Source: Anthoceros angustus (lineage: Eukaryota > Streptophyta > Anthocerotopsida > Anthocerotales > Anthocerotaceae). Taken from it: DNA of 64,000 nucleotides. The DNA is taken from NCBI GenBank assembly GCA_010909165.1, contig VJWM01000011.1, positions 1,550,001 to 1,614,000 of the forward strand. Direction: 5' to 3'. Made by a program: the position numbers and the translations under genes. The first letter of the stretch is position 1. Every line of letters starts with the position of its first letter. Under the pieces are notes generated by a model. That model saw only the letters and a program-made list of their open reading frames with translations. It was not told the DNA's origin and did no database searches. Below are positions 11,722 to 22,277 of the stretch, one piece after another.

Positions 11722-12390
11722 TCCTTAGTGGACTTAAATAAAATTCTTCTTCTTCTTCTTCCGTTATGAATAGTGCCCTAAAAAATAGGTCATAAAGAGT
11801 GCTCTAAAAATAATAAATTTGTATATGTCGCGCCATAACCGCATAGCTGCTCACTTCTCTCACGAAACAAACCAAGTCTACCATGAACCAAGCTCTATTA
11901 TGCTTTACACTCCATTTACCTATTTCTATTGCATAAAATAAGAGCCGCAAATGGGATTGCTGATGTGCAAAAATCAAAGTATTTCGATTTCATTCACTCG
12001 CACACACACACACTGATTGGGCTCTGCTGCATACGGGATCTGTGTGTCTACACACATCCGCCTATCTCGGCACTTCCTTCGGTAAACATCAGCAATCCAC
12101 CTCCTTCGGATTGCTCCTTCCTTTTATGAGCCATCCTCCTCCATGCCATAAATGTCTTTGCTATCTTGAGGAGATGTGCGCCATGACCGAGGCGCCGCCT
12201 TTGCGTTAATGCTCTTGTCTTCCTCTTGACTTTCTGCCACACGCCATTTATGCACATACGGCTTACACGGGCCTTTCCTTACAATACTCGTACTATGCAG
12301 CTACCATACGATTGCTATACGGTTATGCTTACCAACATGCACATCCCCTAAAAGAAGAAGAAGAAGAATTTTATTTGAGTCCACTAAGGA
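11722..12390. mobile_element. Inverted-repeat element (MITE-like)
   Basis: The two ends are 39-bp terminal inverted repeats with one mismatch: TCCTTAGTGGACT...AAATAAAATTC then (TTC)n at 11722-11760, and the reverse complement at 12352-12390. The body of about 590 bases has no transposase and includes the segment shared with bases 21-350 of the window. I see no clear target-site duplication, so the superfamily is undetermined. The absence of coding capacity and the small size fit a non-autonomous DNA transposon. Confidence 0.72.
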
Positions 12391-12984
12391 CATGCCATAG
12401 CCACGCTCGGAGAGGCACGGGCGATGCCCGGGCTTCCACAATCAAGACGTAACCTAACGGAATGTCTTCAATGCTCACGTGGTGCGCTATAAACGGGATT
12501 ATTAGGCCTCACTCCATCTCCTTCCCCACACATTTAAATTTCCTTACGGACTCCCACGACTCCGCCTCGCTGATGCACCGCCATGGGCGCCATCTCCCGG
12601 CCGGGGCTGGGCTGCCGTCTCCTCAGGCAGGCCAGTCTAACAAGTGGAAATTGTGCAACCTCTAGGTCACGAGCAACGATATTCTTGGCGGCGTCATGGT
12701 GTTCCGAACGACCTCTACGGAAGTTTGTTCTTCCACATTCGAGACCGCATTCTATCTGGCATTGCGAAGATTAGGGCGTAAGATAGCATTTCATTTCTCC
12801 GATCACCAAAGCCGTGTTCGTGAAAATCTGCTGATATGAATAGACTGGGCCGGCCCTCTCGTAATCAAGTCGGGCCGCCGTCCCGCCCTCCGTGCTGCTG
12901 CGGGTCTAGCCCTCCGCTACTACCGTGCTCCCGCCTATGTTTCTCCTACCAAAATTTACTCCTTGCGAGAAGGACGCCGTTGGT
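12391..12984. other. No recognised gene
   Basis: Unique-looking sequence between the inverted-repeat element and the next minisatellite. Open frames are under 70 codons and carry no family motif. Confidence 0.4.
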
Positions 12985-13215
12985 GCCTGAAGGCCGAGAG
13001 CTTGGGAGCCGAGAGCGTGGGAAGCTTAGGAGCCGAGAGCATGGGAAGCTTGGGAGCCGAGAGCGTGGGAAGCTTGGAAGCCTGAAGGTCGCGAGTGTGG
13101 GAAGCTTGGGAGTCGAGAGCGTGGGAAGCTTCAAGGGAGCTTGGGAGCTCAAGTAGAGCGTGGGAGGCTTCAAGGGAGCTTGGGAGTGGCCGAGAGCGTG
13201 GGAAACTTGGGAGCT
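12985..13215. repeat. Minisatellite GAGCGTGGGAAGCTTGGGAGCC
   Basis: About nine imperfect units of 21-24 bases. The plus frame reads as RELGSRERGKLGS repeats and the minus frame as LPSFPRSRLPS. Both strands stay open because the unit is close to a multiple of three, so the apparent ORFs are repeat artefacts. Confidence 0.85.
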
Positions 13216-13219
13216 GTGG

Positions 13220-15720
13220 TGCTGGTGCTCCTACCCTTGCTTGTCTTCTTGCTCCCGCCCGCTGTGCCGCCGCCTCAGGCCGGCTGCTCCCGCCCTCTGC
13301 TAGTGTTGGTGCTCTGCTAGTGCCACGCTCCCGCCAGGCCGGTGCTCGCTAGTGCCGGTCTGCCGCCCCGCCTCTGCAAGTTTTGGTGCTCCCCGCACTG
13401 CTAGTGTTGGTGCTGGTGCCGCTACTCCCGCCTTTGCTGTCGCTCCTCAACGATCGCTGCTGTTTTGCCCTCGCTGGTTTGTGCTTTTATTAACATGTTG
13501 CTAAAGCTTTTCGTTGTAGATGTGCTAGCTTGAATCGCCAGCAGTCATCTACCACGCTATCGTCAACAAGGGCCATTTGGGTCAACATTGAGGACAAGGT
13601 GCTAGGATGCTGCATCTATTTATAGTGACATGGTGGCGCCGATGAGGAGATTGTAGGAATGACACGGAATCGAAGCGTGCTCTAAAGAATGCCGTGGACT
13701 CGACAAGCCCGTGGTGTGACGAAGCCTTGAGGACGCACCCAAGTGGAAGCGCCCACTTGGTGTTGGCACACTGGAGACTTTGTCCCGCGAGAGGAAGGGG
13801 TGAACGTCAGATGATGCTTCAACTAAGGAGGCGGTGGGAGGCGACGTGTTTGACCTCGTTTGGTGTAACAGAACGGCCTGAGGCTTACGGTGGAAAGGAT
13901 CCAAAAGTTTTCGATAAGGAGGGCGGAACATTGATGACCGATCTTCCATATTTATGGTAGCGAGCTAGTAGTGGTGGCCAAAAATCCCGAGGTTGATGGC
14001 CTTGGGCATCCTAGTGGAGAAAAATGCACAAGGTCAGAACTGTTAGCCTTCAAACAAGAAACAGATGGGAGGAAAGCCTTGAAGGAGGAGAAGAAGAAGG
14101 GTCAGGGGAGAAGGAGAAGAAAGTGGATGTCCGGTGAAGAGACCTCGATTCACAAGGTCCCGTAACAAGGTCACAGAGGTGGGGAAAGGTAAGGCTGGAT
14201 TGAGCATGTGTCTTGATTCGAGGACCATGAGGAGGTGAGACAGTGACGGTGAGGGGAGCAAGAGCAGGAGGACATGCCGCCAAGGAGCGTGAGGAAGAAC
14301 TTATTCGATAAGGAGGCGTAAGTCATAGGCTTGGTAGAGGAGGACAAAATCATCGTGTTCTTTCAGCAGAGGATGGAGAAGAGGAGGCACAATCGTGTGG
14401 GTCATTTTCGCTCCAAATAGTTGATTGTCCAAGTTTTTTTGGTGATATGCTTGAGCTTGATCCTGTGAGCGCAGTGATTGCGGATCGGTCCGGATATGCC
14501 GTCACAGTGCTCAATGTTTTGTGTTGGAGCTTGATCCAGCAGATTGTTTTGTGTTTGAAGTGTGCTTTCAACCTTGACAGATGCATCTAATGACATCCGC
14601 ATGCCTTGAGCGCCTTAGCAGTGAGTGGTGGGTGTGATGCGTGATGATGCGTCTCTTTGTCCAGATGTCACAGGCTCAAAATCATGCGCTTCATTAGCTT
14701 ATGGTTGTAGTGCGCCATGAGCTTATGGTTGCCGGGTCACAGGTGATCAGTGCAAAGCTGTGAATGGGTAGGTGGTTTAGGTTAGATGGTTGGCCCGATA
14801 GGTCATGTGCTCGAATATTTTTATGTGTGTGTTGGAGCTTGATCCGAGCTGATTGTTTTGTGTGTGTGGTGTGCTTTGAACCTTGACAGATACCGCTTCT
14901 ACTCACGCTTGAACACGTGAATACCGCCTTCAGCAATCCTGCCGCAGCCTGCCTTCAGCAGCCCCCTGCCTTCCACAGCCCCGCCTTCAGCAGCCCCGCC
15001 TTCCAGCCCCGGCCTTCAGCCCTTCAAAGACACCGCCTTCAGATCCTTGACATGATTAGCCTTGTGTGTCGGATCCTTGACACCCACATCCTTCCGTGTT
15101 AGACAATATGAATGCACAGCCTTGAGCCCTAGCGTAGGTGGTGGGTGATGCGGCCGTGTTAGATGCTTTGTCTACATGTCATCTACATGCTCGGTTTGCG
15201 TGCCCCGCCTTGAGCCCTACCACACATTTCAAAGGGTTTCCATGGTTTCGCATCCATCGCGATTAATGTGTTTGCCCTTGCACAATTGTGTACACGATGG
15301 GATCCGTGTTTTTATTTGCGACCTTATGTTGACTGACACCGATTGTACAAAAGTATCGCCTTGGCAAGCTCGTTTTGTAAGTTCATCACCGCATGGTGTG
15401 GGTGTTTCCAAGTTGGTAGCATGCTAATTCTTTGCTCGCATTTGTTTTCCCAACTCGCTGATTGTTCAAACCGCTTTAGGCTCTGTTGGGAGGGATACTT
15501 CATGGGGCACTTGGGCATTCCGACATCCGGTGCACATTGGCAAGGGTGCAATCGGGCATATTGACATCCGGTGTTGTTTGGTCATTCGGTCAGACCGCTC
15601 GCAGTCGCCGCGGCTTCCGCTGTGTGGGCATCTTGGCATGGGGTGCGGCTTCATCACCACGGCAATTGGGCATTTTGTCATTCCCTCGCGCTGCGCGCAT
15701 TTCATTCCCTAATGTCCGCA
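13220..15720. other. Low-complexity and duplicated non-coding sequence
   Basis: A GC-rich CTCCCGCC/TGCTAGTG tract (13220-13450) is followed by sequence with no convincing gene. Two related segments near 14500-14580 and 14830-14895 share TTGGAGCTTGATCC...CAACCTTGACAGAT-like sequence. 14930-15060 is a run of CCGCCTTCAGCAGCC units. From 15490 the sequence begins to resemble the minisatellite that follows. No feature beyond repeats is supported. Confidence 0.5.
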
Positions 15721-16200
15721 GATGGGCATTTCGTCATTCCCTAATATGTACATTTCATTCCATCATGTCGCGCTAAGGCATTTCGTCATTCGATCATGTT
15801 GGCTTGGGCATTTCGTCATTCCATCATGTCGGGATGGGCATTTCGTCATTCGATCATGTCGGCTTGGGCATTTCGTCATTCCATCATGTCGGCATTTGGG
15901 CATTTCGTCATTCGATCATGTTGGCGATTGGGCATTTCGTCATTCCATCATGTCGGGCAGTTGGGCATTTTGTCATTCCATCATGTCGGGCAGTTGGGCA
16001 TTTCGTCATTCCATCATGTCGGGCAGTTGGGCATTTCGTCATTCCATCATGTCGGGCAGTTGGGCATTTCGTCATTCCATCATGTCGAGGCAGTTGGGCA
16101 TTTCTTCATTCCCTAATGCGAGTGATTGGGCATTAGTCATTCCCTCACGTCGGGCAGTTGGGCATTCCGTCATTCCCTCACGTCGGGCAGTTGGCCATTT
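15720..16200. repeat. Minisatellite GGGCATTTCGTCATTCCATCATGTC
   Basis: About sixteen units of 25 to 31 bases. Early units are shorter. Units from about 15930 on carry an extra GGGCAGTT linker and have a regular 31-base period. All three plus frames stay open through the array because 31 is not a multiple of three and each frame samples the same codons. This gives ORFs up to 231 codons that should not be taken as genes. Confidence 0.93.
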
Positions 16201-16839
16201 TTGGAAGTTCATCTCTCTTGTTTTACAATGTGCATCCCACCCTCTTGTGCACACCGATACTCGAGCGCACAAGCACATAAAGCATAAATTCTGGTTGAGG
16301 AGCTTATCTCCTTGTCAAGGAAGAGAACCGCTTGTCATGATTGCAAGCGAGGAGACAAGCAATCTAGTGGCAGCAAAATTGCTCTTGGTGAGCTCACCAG
16401 CACGCGCCTTGCAATAATCTATGACAAGAAGGTATGGATCTTTCCAGACTTCAACTTTATATTCTTTTCAACGAACAAATGCCGGAGTATTCTCTGTAGA
16501 AGAGGATGCACATGTTGCCCATGTTCGAGGCAACATCGTATTGCATGTGAGGCGCAGACAATCTCACCCAACAACAAGGAGCGTGACACCTTCAACGAAC
16601 GGTTAATTTGGCGGAGGACTTACATGATGCCTTCGGCCGTATACATAGTTTGACGCTGAAGGGAAAAAGGACTCCTCAGTGGATTCCAGCTCCTTGTTAC
16701 ACCAGCCAAAATGTGCCCCTTCATATCACAAAGTGCTGCGTGTGCACCAGGTTGTCCTCCTGTTGTTTGCATCCCTTGGCTCTTGTTTCAATTTGCTGTC
16801 CATGTCTCTAACGACTATTGGTTCCATGGTGATTTGCAG

Positions 16840-16980
16840 GGGGTTCGGATGCTATGAGTTCGTTTTCCTCCCCTGTGGGCACTGTTTTCATGATGCATGC
16901 CTCTACCAACACATGTTGGTCACGTGACTGCCCCAATCCCGCTTGTTGTCTTCCGCCTCGCAAAGTGGCTCAAGGCTAAG
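16840..16980 (+). pseudogene. RING-H2-like zinc-finger fragment
   Basis: After a CAG acceptor-like site near 16839 the plus strand reads GCYEFVFLPCGHCFHDACLY, then QHMLV. It then continues after a one-base shift as SRDCPNPACCLP. The spacing C-x-H-x2-H-x2-C followed by C-x4-C is the second half of a RING-H2 finger, a zinc fold of E3 ubiquitin ligases. The first C-x2-C pair is not seen immediately upstream. The reading shifts near 16925 and ends soon after, so this is a fragment or one exon of a broken gene. The open frames at 16310-16830 are not recognised. Confidence 0.5.
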
Positions 16981-17037
16981 GGTTGGCTATTCATTGGCAC
17001 CGCCCCGCACTGCCGATGATTGATTTGTAGCTCCCAC

Positions 17038-17045
17038 TATAAATA
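17038..17045 (+). promoter_or_regulatory. TATA box
   Basis: TATAAATA stands 26 bases ahead of the ATG at 17071. This is closer than a usual plant TATA-to-start distance, so the site could serve a very short leader or be coincidental. Confidence 0.4.
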
Positions 17046-17070
17046 GTGTTCGATGGCTTTTTGAATCAGG

Positions 17071-17323
17071 ATGGAATCTGAAAACGGAAGCAATAACGAT
17101 TTTCAAATCCAAGAAGGTACTTGTTTTCGTCTTATACGTTTTTTTACTTTGCTTTTTCTTTTACTAACTTTTAGTGTGTCAACCCCCTGCAGACAGCAAC
17201 TACAGGACGCCACCCTGTGAGCGCCCCACTGACAAATTGCTTCCCACCCATGGGGATCCAGGATATGACGCTAACGCAGAGTTTCAACCACCACTGCTGG
17301 AGATAAGAAAGATCGAAAAATGA
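17071..17323 (+). CDS. Small two-exon gene candidate, unknown function
   Basis: ATG at 17071 opens MESENGSNNDFQIQE. A GTACTTG donor at 17117 and a CCCTGCAG acceptor ending at 17192 keep the frame into DSNYRTPPCERPTDKL and on to the TGA at 17321-17323, giving 58 residues. The intron is T-rich with a good polypyrimidine tract. Downstream to 18730 there are further T-rich tracts ending in CAG and short coding-like bits, so this may be the first two exons of a longer, decayed gene. No family is recognised. The gene model rests on splice signals alone. Confidence 0.35.
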
Positions 17324-17329
17324 TTGCTG

Positions 17330-18860
17330 TTAGTCCTGTATGTTCTCGTTGATCAGAGTCTAACAAAACCCGTGGGTTGCAGTCCTCTGCGAGCACACAA
17401 TGTTCTCTGTGATGGACAAACAAGACCTTAAGCATCTTTGCGAGATGCACCTTGATTGAATAAGATAAAGAAGGTAAGCACTTTTCTTTAATTCATAAAC
17501 TTGATCTAATTATGCTCAAATCCAAAATCTTAACCCTAAATTTATCTCTCAGGATATCAAAAGAACCTTGAACAACTCAATTGGGAACGTACACTTGTGG
17601 AAAGGTTTAATGGACACGATTTCAATGCAAACAATGTTGGAGGGATATCAAAGTTCAATCCAGCAATCGAGGTAATCAAAATTACATTCATACCTTCTTT
17701 GCTTCTTCACATTTACCTTCTTATAACTTAACACATTCGAATCTTTGGAAAACAAGTCTGCAAAAACATAAAGGACAAAGTCGATAAGATTGACAACAAC
17801 ATTGACAACGCAGCCATCTCCAATCGTATACAAAATGTATTAGGTATATAATTTGCATTAATATGATTTTGGTTTAAGAAAGTAATGATTTTGGTTTTGA
17901 TCGTGCAAAAAGAGAAAAATTGATGACTTCAGGAGGATGGACCAACTTACGGGCCGTCACTTGAGTTCACCGAGTTTGGAAAGTGGATGAGCAATTTTCA
18001 ATATCCACCACTTTTCAAGACTTTAAAGATAAGTATTCGCAATTTGGGAGCATAGTCTAAAAGAGCACAAACCCATCTTGAATGAAGATGGGTCCAACCC
18101 AACATTCGAAAGCAAAGACAAATCCAAGCAAGTAAGCGATAACTTCTCTTTTCACTATTATTTTCATTACATATAATTCTATGTAATGTAATGTATGCAT
18201 TGAATGCGAGATAGGGCAGCAATTGAAAATAAGGAGTTGAAAACGATGACTTGTTGTCTCTCATGGAAGAACCAGAGACAACTAAAACATTCAAAAGGTA
18301 CATCGTTTGAAAGGTAATATCCGCTTGCATTCCAAAAAATTCTAATGTTTATGTTTCTTCGTAACATACGATCACATTTCCGCAGCAGGGGAATCTTCAC
18401 AAAGACGTGTTTAACGCTTGTCGAAAAGGTATATGCAAAGAAAGATCTTCTCCGAATTGAAATGGAGGTAAATGACTAATTACTTTTACTTTTTGTTTGT
18501 AGTTATCGGAGAATCAAAACGAGTTGTTTTCACTCTTTGAGGTGAGTACTAAAGTTAAAAATAGATAAGTTTTATATATGAATTCGACAATGGTTTAAAT
18601 TGCGTAAATATTCTCGCTTGATGAAATATTCAAATGATAATACATTTATCCGGACCATACAATCAGCAGCTCAAAAGTACTATTCAAGAGACGGACACGA
18701 ACCATATTACACTCCATCTACTCCAATAGAATATGTGTGATTTAACCAAAACTATTTTGATTAGAGCCTAATTACGATGGATGATGATAATCCTTTTATT
18801 GTGTAAAAGGATTGAAAACGAAATGATACGAGTGAAGTTACCGTAAGAGAGAGAGAAATG
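17330..18860 (+). other. Intron-like AT-rich stretch with possible exons
   Basis: Repeated pattern of short purine-rich segments bounded by GTAAGT/GTACTA-like donors and TCTCAG/TTGCAG-like acceptors, for example around 17460-17560, 17640-17680, 17930-18010 and 18400-18470. This looks like a multi-exon plus-strand transcript with small exons that continues from the 17071 candidate, but no product can be assembled with confidence. Confidence 0.3.
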
Positions 18861-19044
18861 ACATATAAGCCGGGTGGTATAGGCACCCGCCTAAACAAGA
18901 TCATGCACTCCCGCCTCCGCCTCTGCAGAGTTGCGCGCGCCTCGGCCCGCCGCCTTACGCTGTGGAAAGCCGGGCGACGGTTTAGAACGGTCTCGGCCTC
19001 ACGGCCTCGACTGCTCGGCCGTGACGCCCGCGTCTGCCCCTAAT

Positions 19045-19185
19045 ACATGGGCACTTGTATATTGGTGTACTTGTCTTGCCATGTGGTTACGGTCCCGTGG
19101 TTACATGGGCACTTGTATATTGGTGTACTTGTCTTGCCATGTGGCTACATGGCTACATGGCACGGTTACATGGCTACTTCAACAC
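19045..19185 (+). repeat. Minisatellite, about 58-bp unit (inverted partner at 33.7 kb)
   Basis: Two full units of CATGGGCACTTGTATATTGG plus TGTACTTGTCTTGCCATGTGG and GGTTACGGTCCCGTGGTTA, followed by degenerate ACATGGCTACATGGC units. The reverse complement of the same unit occurs at 33765-33905, where it heads a longer array. Confidence 0.85.
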
Positions 19186-19598
19186 TTGTTCGCATCATGT
19201 GTTTTGTGCCGGTTGGGCACTTCACCACTGCAGGTGTGTGGTAGCTTTCGTGTTTAGGGCTTTGCTTAAAGTCCATGCTTTGGCGTCCGATAACTATACC
19301 TTTGTTTTGTAGGGCGGTCACGGCGCGCGACAGGCAGCTCATCCCGGTCACGGTGCGCGACAGGCAGCTCATCCCCGTCACGGCGCGACAGAAGTTACAT
19401 TGGGCGCCCACATGGCTTCGACAGCGGCTCTGCTTTCGCCCGGAACCCATCCTCCGCGTCGACGGTCCCGCTGGTTCTTCGTGGTTTGGGAGTGCTTCAC
19501 CTCCACCGGGTTAACTCTACAGAGACCACTTCTCTCACACAATCCTTCATCGTCAAGGGATTGAGACTGAGCATGATGCTTTCCGCTTTTCACTATCT

Positions 19599-20063
19599 TT
19601 GTTTGAATTGGAAGGGATATGGGTGGATCTGGGTTTCGCGAGGGTCAGAGGGTGTGGTGATTCCACCGCTGGGATGTCTCGAGTATATCCTTTGACCGAC
19701 ACACCCCGCCCTATTGGGAGTTGGGCTTTCTTGTTGATCGGAATTGTAATGAAGAAGCGTTATCCTTTGCCGCGGAACTGGTCGGCGGTTATGCAGGATC
19801 CGGTTGGGAAGGATGCCGGTGGAAGTGGGTGCCTCAGTCTCCATCTTGCAATGAGGAAATTTCAGTTCGAGCACGAGATCCAATGCATCGAGGTCGGACG
19901 AGTTCAAGGGATGTATGAGTTTGAGGCAAGAATTCGCCATTGGTGCAATTTTTTGCATTTACCCGAGCATCGACATTGTTGTCGGCGACCCGGAGGCCCG
20001 GGTGACATGGTCCGAGTCCTCACGAGTAAGAGATTGGTTGTCCACATGCTAAGGGCATTGTAA
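19599..20063 (+). CDS. Hypothetical ORF, 154 codons
   Basis: An open frame beginning MFELEGIWVDLGFARVRG, with no family motif that I recognise and no clear splice context. A 121-codon frame on the opposite strand overlaps it. Codon pattern does not decide between the two. It may be a chance frame or part of an unrecognised transposon. Confidence 0.2.
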   Translation: MFELEGIWVDLGFARVRGCGDSTAGMSRVYPLTDTPRPIGSWAFLLIGIVMKKRYPLPRNWSAVMQDPVGKDAGGSGCLSLHLAMRKFQFEHEIQCIEVGRVQGMYEFEARIRHWCNFLHLPEHRHCCRRPGGPGDMVRVLTSKRLVVHMLRAL

Positions 20064-20367
20064 TGTGACTAATCGCTTGAGAAATTGAAGCAGGAGGCCC
20101 AGGCTGGTGGCAAAGTTTACCACAAGATGTGGTTCCAGGTGCAAGTGATTTCGTTGAAGACAGCAACTTCTTTGCTGGCTGGGAAGTTGGATTGAGAGGT
20201 GGCCAAGCTGTAGGCTTAATGTCTAGATGTGAGCATCAGGCAGCACCACGCTGCCTGATGGTTGGCATGTGAAGCAATTCTAGGTAGGCGGCTAGAATGC
20301 TGTTTCTAGGCTTCCGACATTTTCATACATAACGCTCTTGTGTACCAGGTTTCGTGTACAGACAACA

Positions 20368-20425
20368 AGGTTGTAGGTTGAAGTCTGGTTGTAGGTTGTA
20401 GGTTGTAGGTTGTAGGTTGAAGTCT
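20368..20425. repeat. Heptamer repeat GGTTGTA
   Basis: Four to six copies of a 7-base unit GGTTGTA, interrupted by GAAGTCT. It resembles but does not equal the plant telomere unit TTTAGGG. Too short to suggest a telomeric remnant. Confidence 0.7.
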
Positions 20426-20429
20426 GAAA

Positions 20430-22080
20430 AAACTTTCAGGCTTCCAAACAAATAGGAGCTTGTTTACTGCTGAAAGCTCCATACGCTGAAGTCTGTTTCT
20501 AGGTTTTGCATATGTGAATGTGCTCAGAGGTGAAGGCATGTGTGTGTGAAAGCTTCCCAGAGTAGTGGATGTGAAGCCGCTTGAGGGTTCGCTGGTTCTA
20601 GCCTCACGACAAACCGACGGGCATCACGACACATCAAACACTCATACAAAGCAGACTTCGAGCATCACAATCAAAGCAGACTTCGGGCAATAGAAATCTT
20701 ATTAGATACATGTCCAGAGTTTTTCTCACCTTTCTGACATCATGCCCATTCAGAGGCAAACTTTACAATGCCCAAGGCCTCACTCACAAATTCAAAATCC
20801 ATCCCACTGATTGGCCATCTAGGCTTGCTTTCCACAGACCCGGGCATGATTCAATGAGAAGTAATCATCTCACCCCTTTCAATGGTGGCCTTATGCACAC
20901 GCGTGGCCTTCTACCCGGGCAACTTAAAGCCCGCGGTCTACCCCTAGTTCCACTTTATGAGCACGAGCACCCTCGCTGCACTACGGGGTCCCGCCTTTGC
21001 ACTCAATGGAAGCTATGGCGCCCTTGACAGGAATGGATGATATTGTTGTGATGGAGGGGACATGGAATCTCCAAGCCGAGCAACGGCCAAGGGCGCCTCT
21101 TTGCCGGAGGTGAGTATCACCATCTAGCTATGATGATTCACGCTTTTCAACTTGGCTAAAGATTGCATCGAATGGAACGGGCCAAGGCACGGCAGCGCTA
21201 TCGGAAGAAGGTGCGAGCTCTGGTTGGCCCCTATGCCAGCCTTCACGCACTGCAGGCCGATGGACGGAGGACAAGGTGCTCTCCACGGATGACTCAGCGA
21301 GCACGACACCGCGTTGTGGTAGATCGAGGCGCCTCGAGCGGGTGGTTTCCTTGTCATCGTGCTTGCATATAGCATGTATGGTCGAGGCATGTCCGCAAGA
21401 GGGATGTGTGGCACACCGCCCGCTCATGGGTGTGCTATGCTTGGCGAGGCGATGTATTCGTACGCCGGGTCAAGGCTGCCTGAATCTTTGCTTGTTGCTT
21501 CCTCGCTCAATTGTGGAATGATTTGTACATTATACTTTCTAGCAGAGAGGCATGAGTGTCGTGCATTGTGAAATCGATGCTATGGCACTATACCACAATT
21601 CAATAATAAAATGATGTCTTCATTCTCTCGGCTAAAACGAGGCTTGCCATTTCCAAAACTCTTCACAAATGGCCTTGATGCTTTTCATTTTGACACACTG
21701 CCTTAGGAGACAGTGCTTTTTAGGCTGCGTAGCCTTGTGTAGCTAGCCATTCTTTTGAGGCAATGTAGCTCGTGTAGCTATGCGAAGTGCACACTGATTA
21801 ACACCCGTGTAGGGTGTTAATCAGACAAATCCAAATGCACATCTAGACAAGCAAGGCAAGTGTGAAGGCTCACAACTGCACAACATTCCAATTGCCAATC
21901 TGAACACACTGAACTCACACACACAACATAGTTTGAATCCATGTCACAACATCCGCTGAGCCGAGCCTGGCATGTTTAACATGGTTCACCACCAAACTAA
22001 AACCATATCTCGCAGAAAATCAGAGGCATCCACAGCTAAATTGCCCAGACACTTCCACACCAGTTGGGACTCCACACTCT
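20430..22080. other. No recognised gene
   Basis: Mixed sequence with open frames up to 105 codons on both strands and no motif I recognise. A TA-rich part at 21590-22000 contains short direct repeats (GTGTAGCTAGCCATTC, GTGTAGCTATGC) and looks intergenic. Confidence 0.4.
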
Positions 22081-22277
22081 CTGACAAGTCGTGGATAGCT
22101 TTGCTGCAGTCCCTCTCCTAGTTCGCCACAGCTTGATCCAGCCATGCTCTATATCCAGCAGAAAGCCAGTACAGCTGTGGAGTCTTCTTGTTCTTCTCGT
22201 TGGCCTTCGGAATAGCTACCATTGGAAACTTTGTGGTCACATGTTGCCTTCAAGCATTATTGGGTCACCACGTGGCC

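Noticed and set aside
15720-16200. CRISPR array
   Set aside because: Direct tandem repeats without distinct spacers, in a eukaryotic context.
15722-16417. 231-codon plus-strand protein
   Set aside because: It is the translation of a 25-31 base minisatellite, and the other two frames give equivalent peptides.
20368-20425. Interstitial telomere repeat
   Set aside because: The unit is GGTTGTA, not TTTAGGG or its complement, and only a few copies occur.
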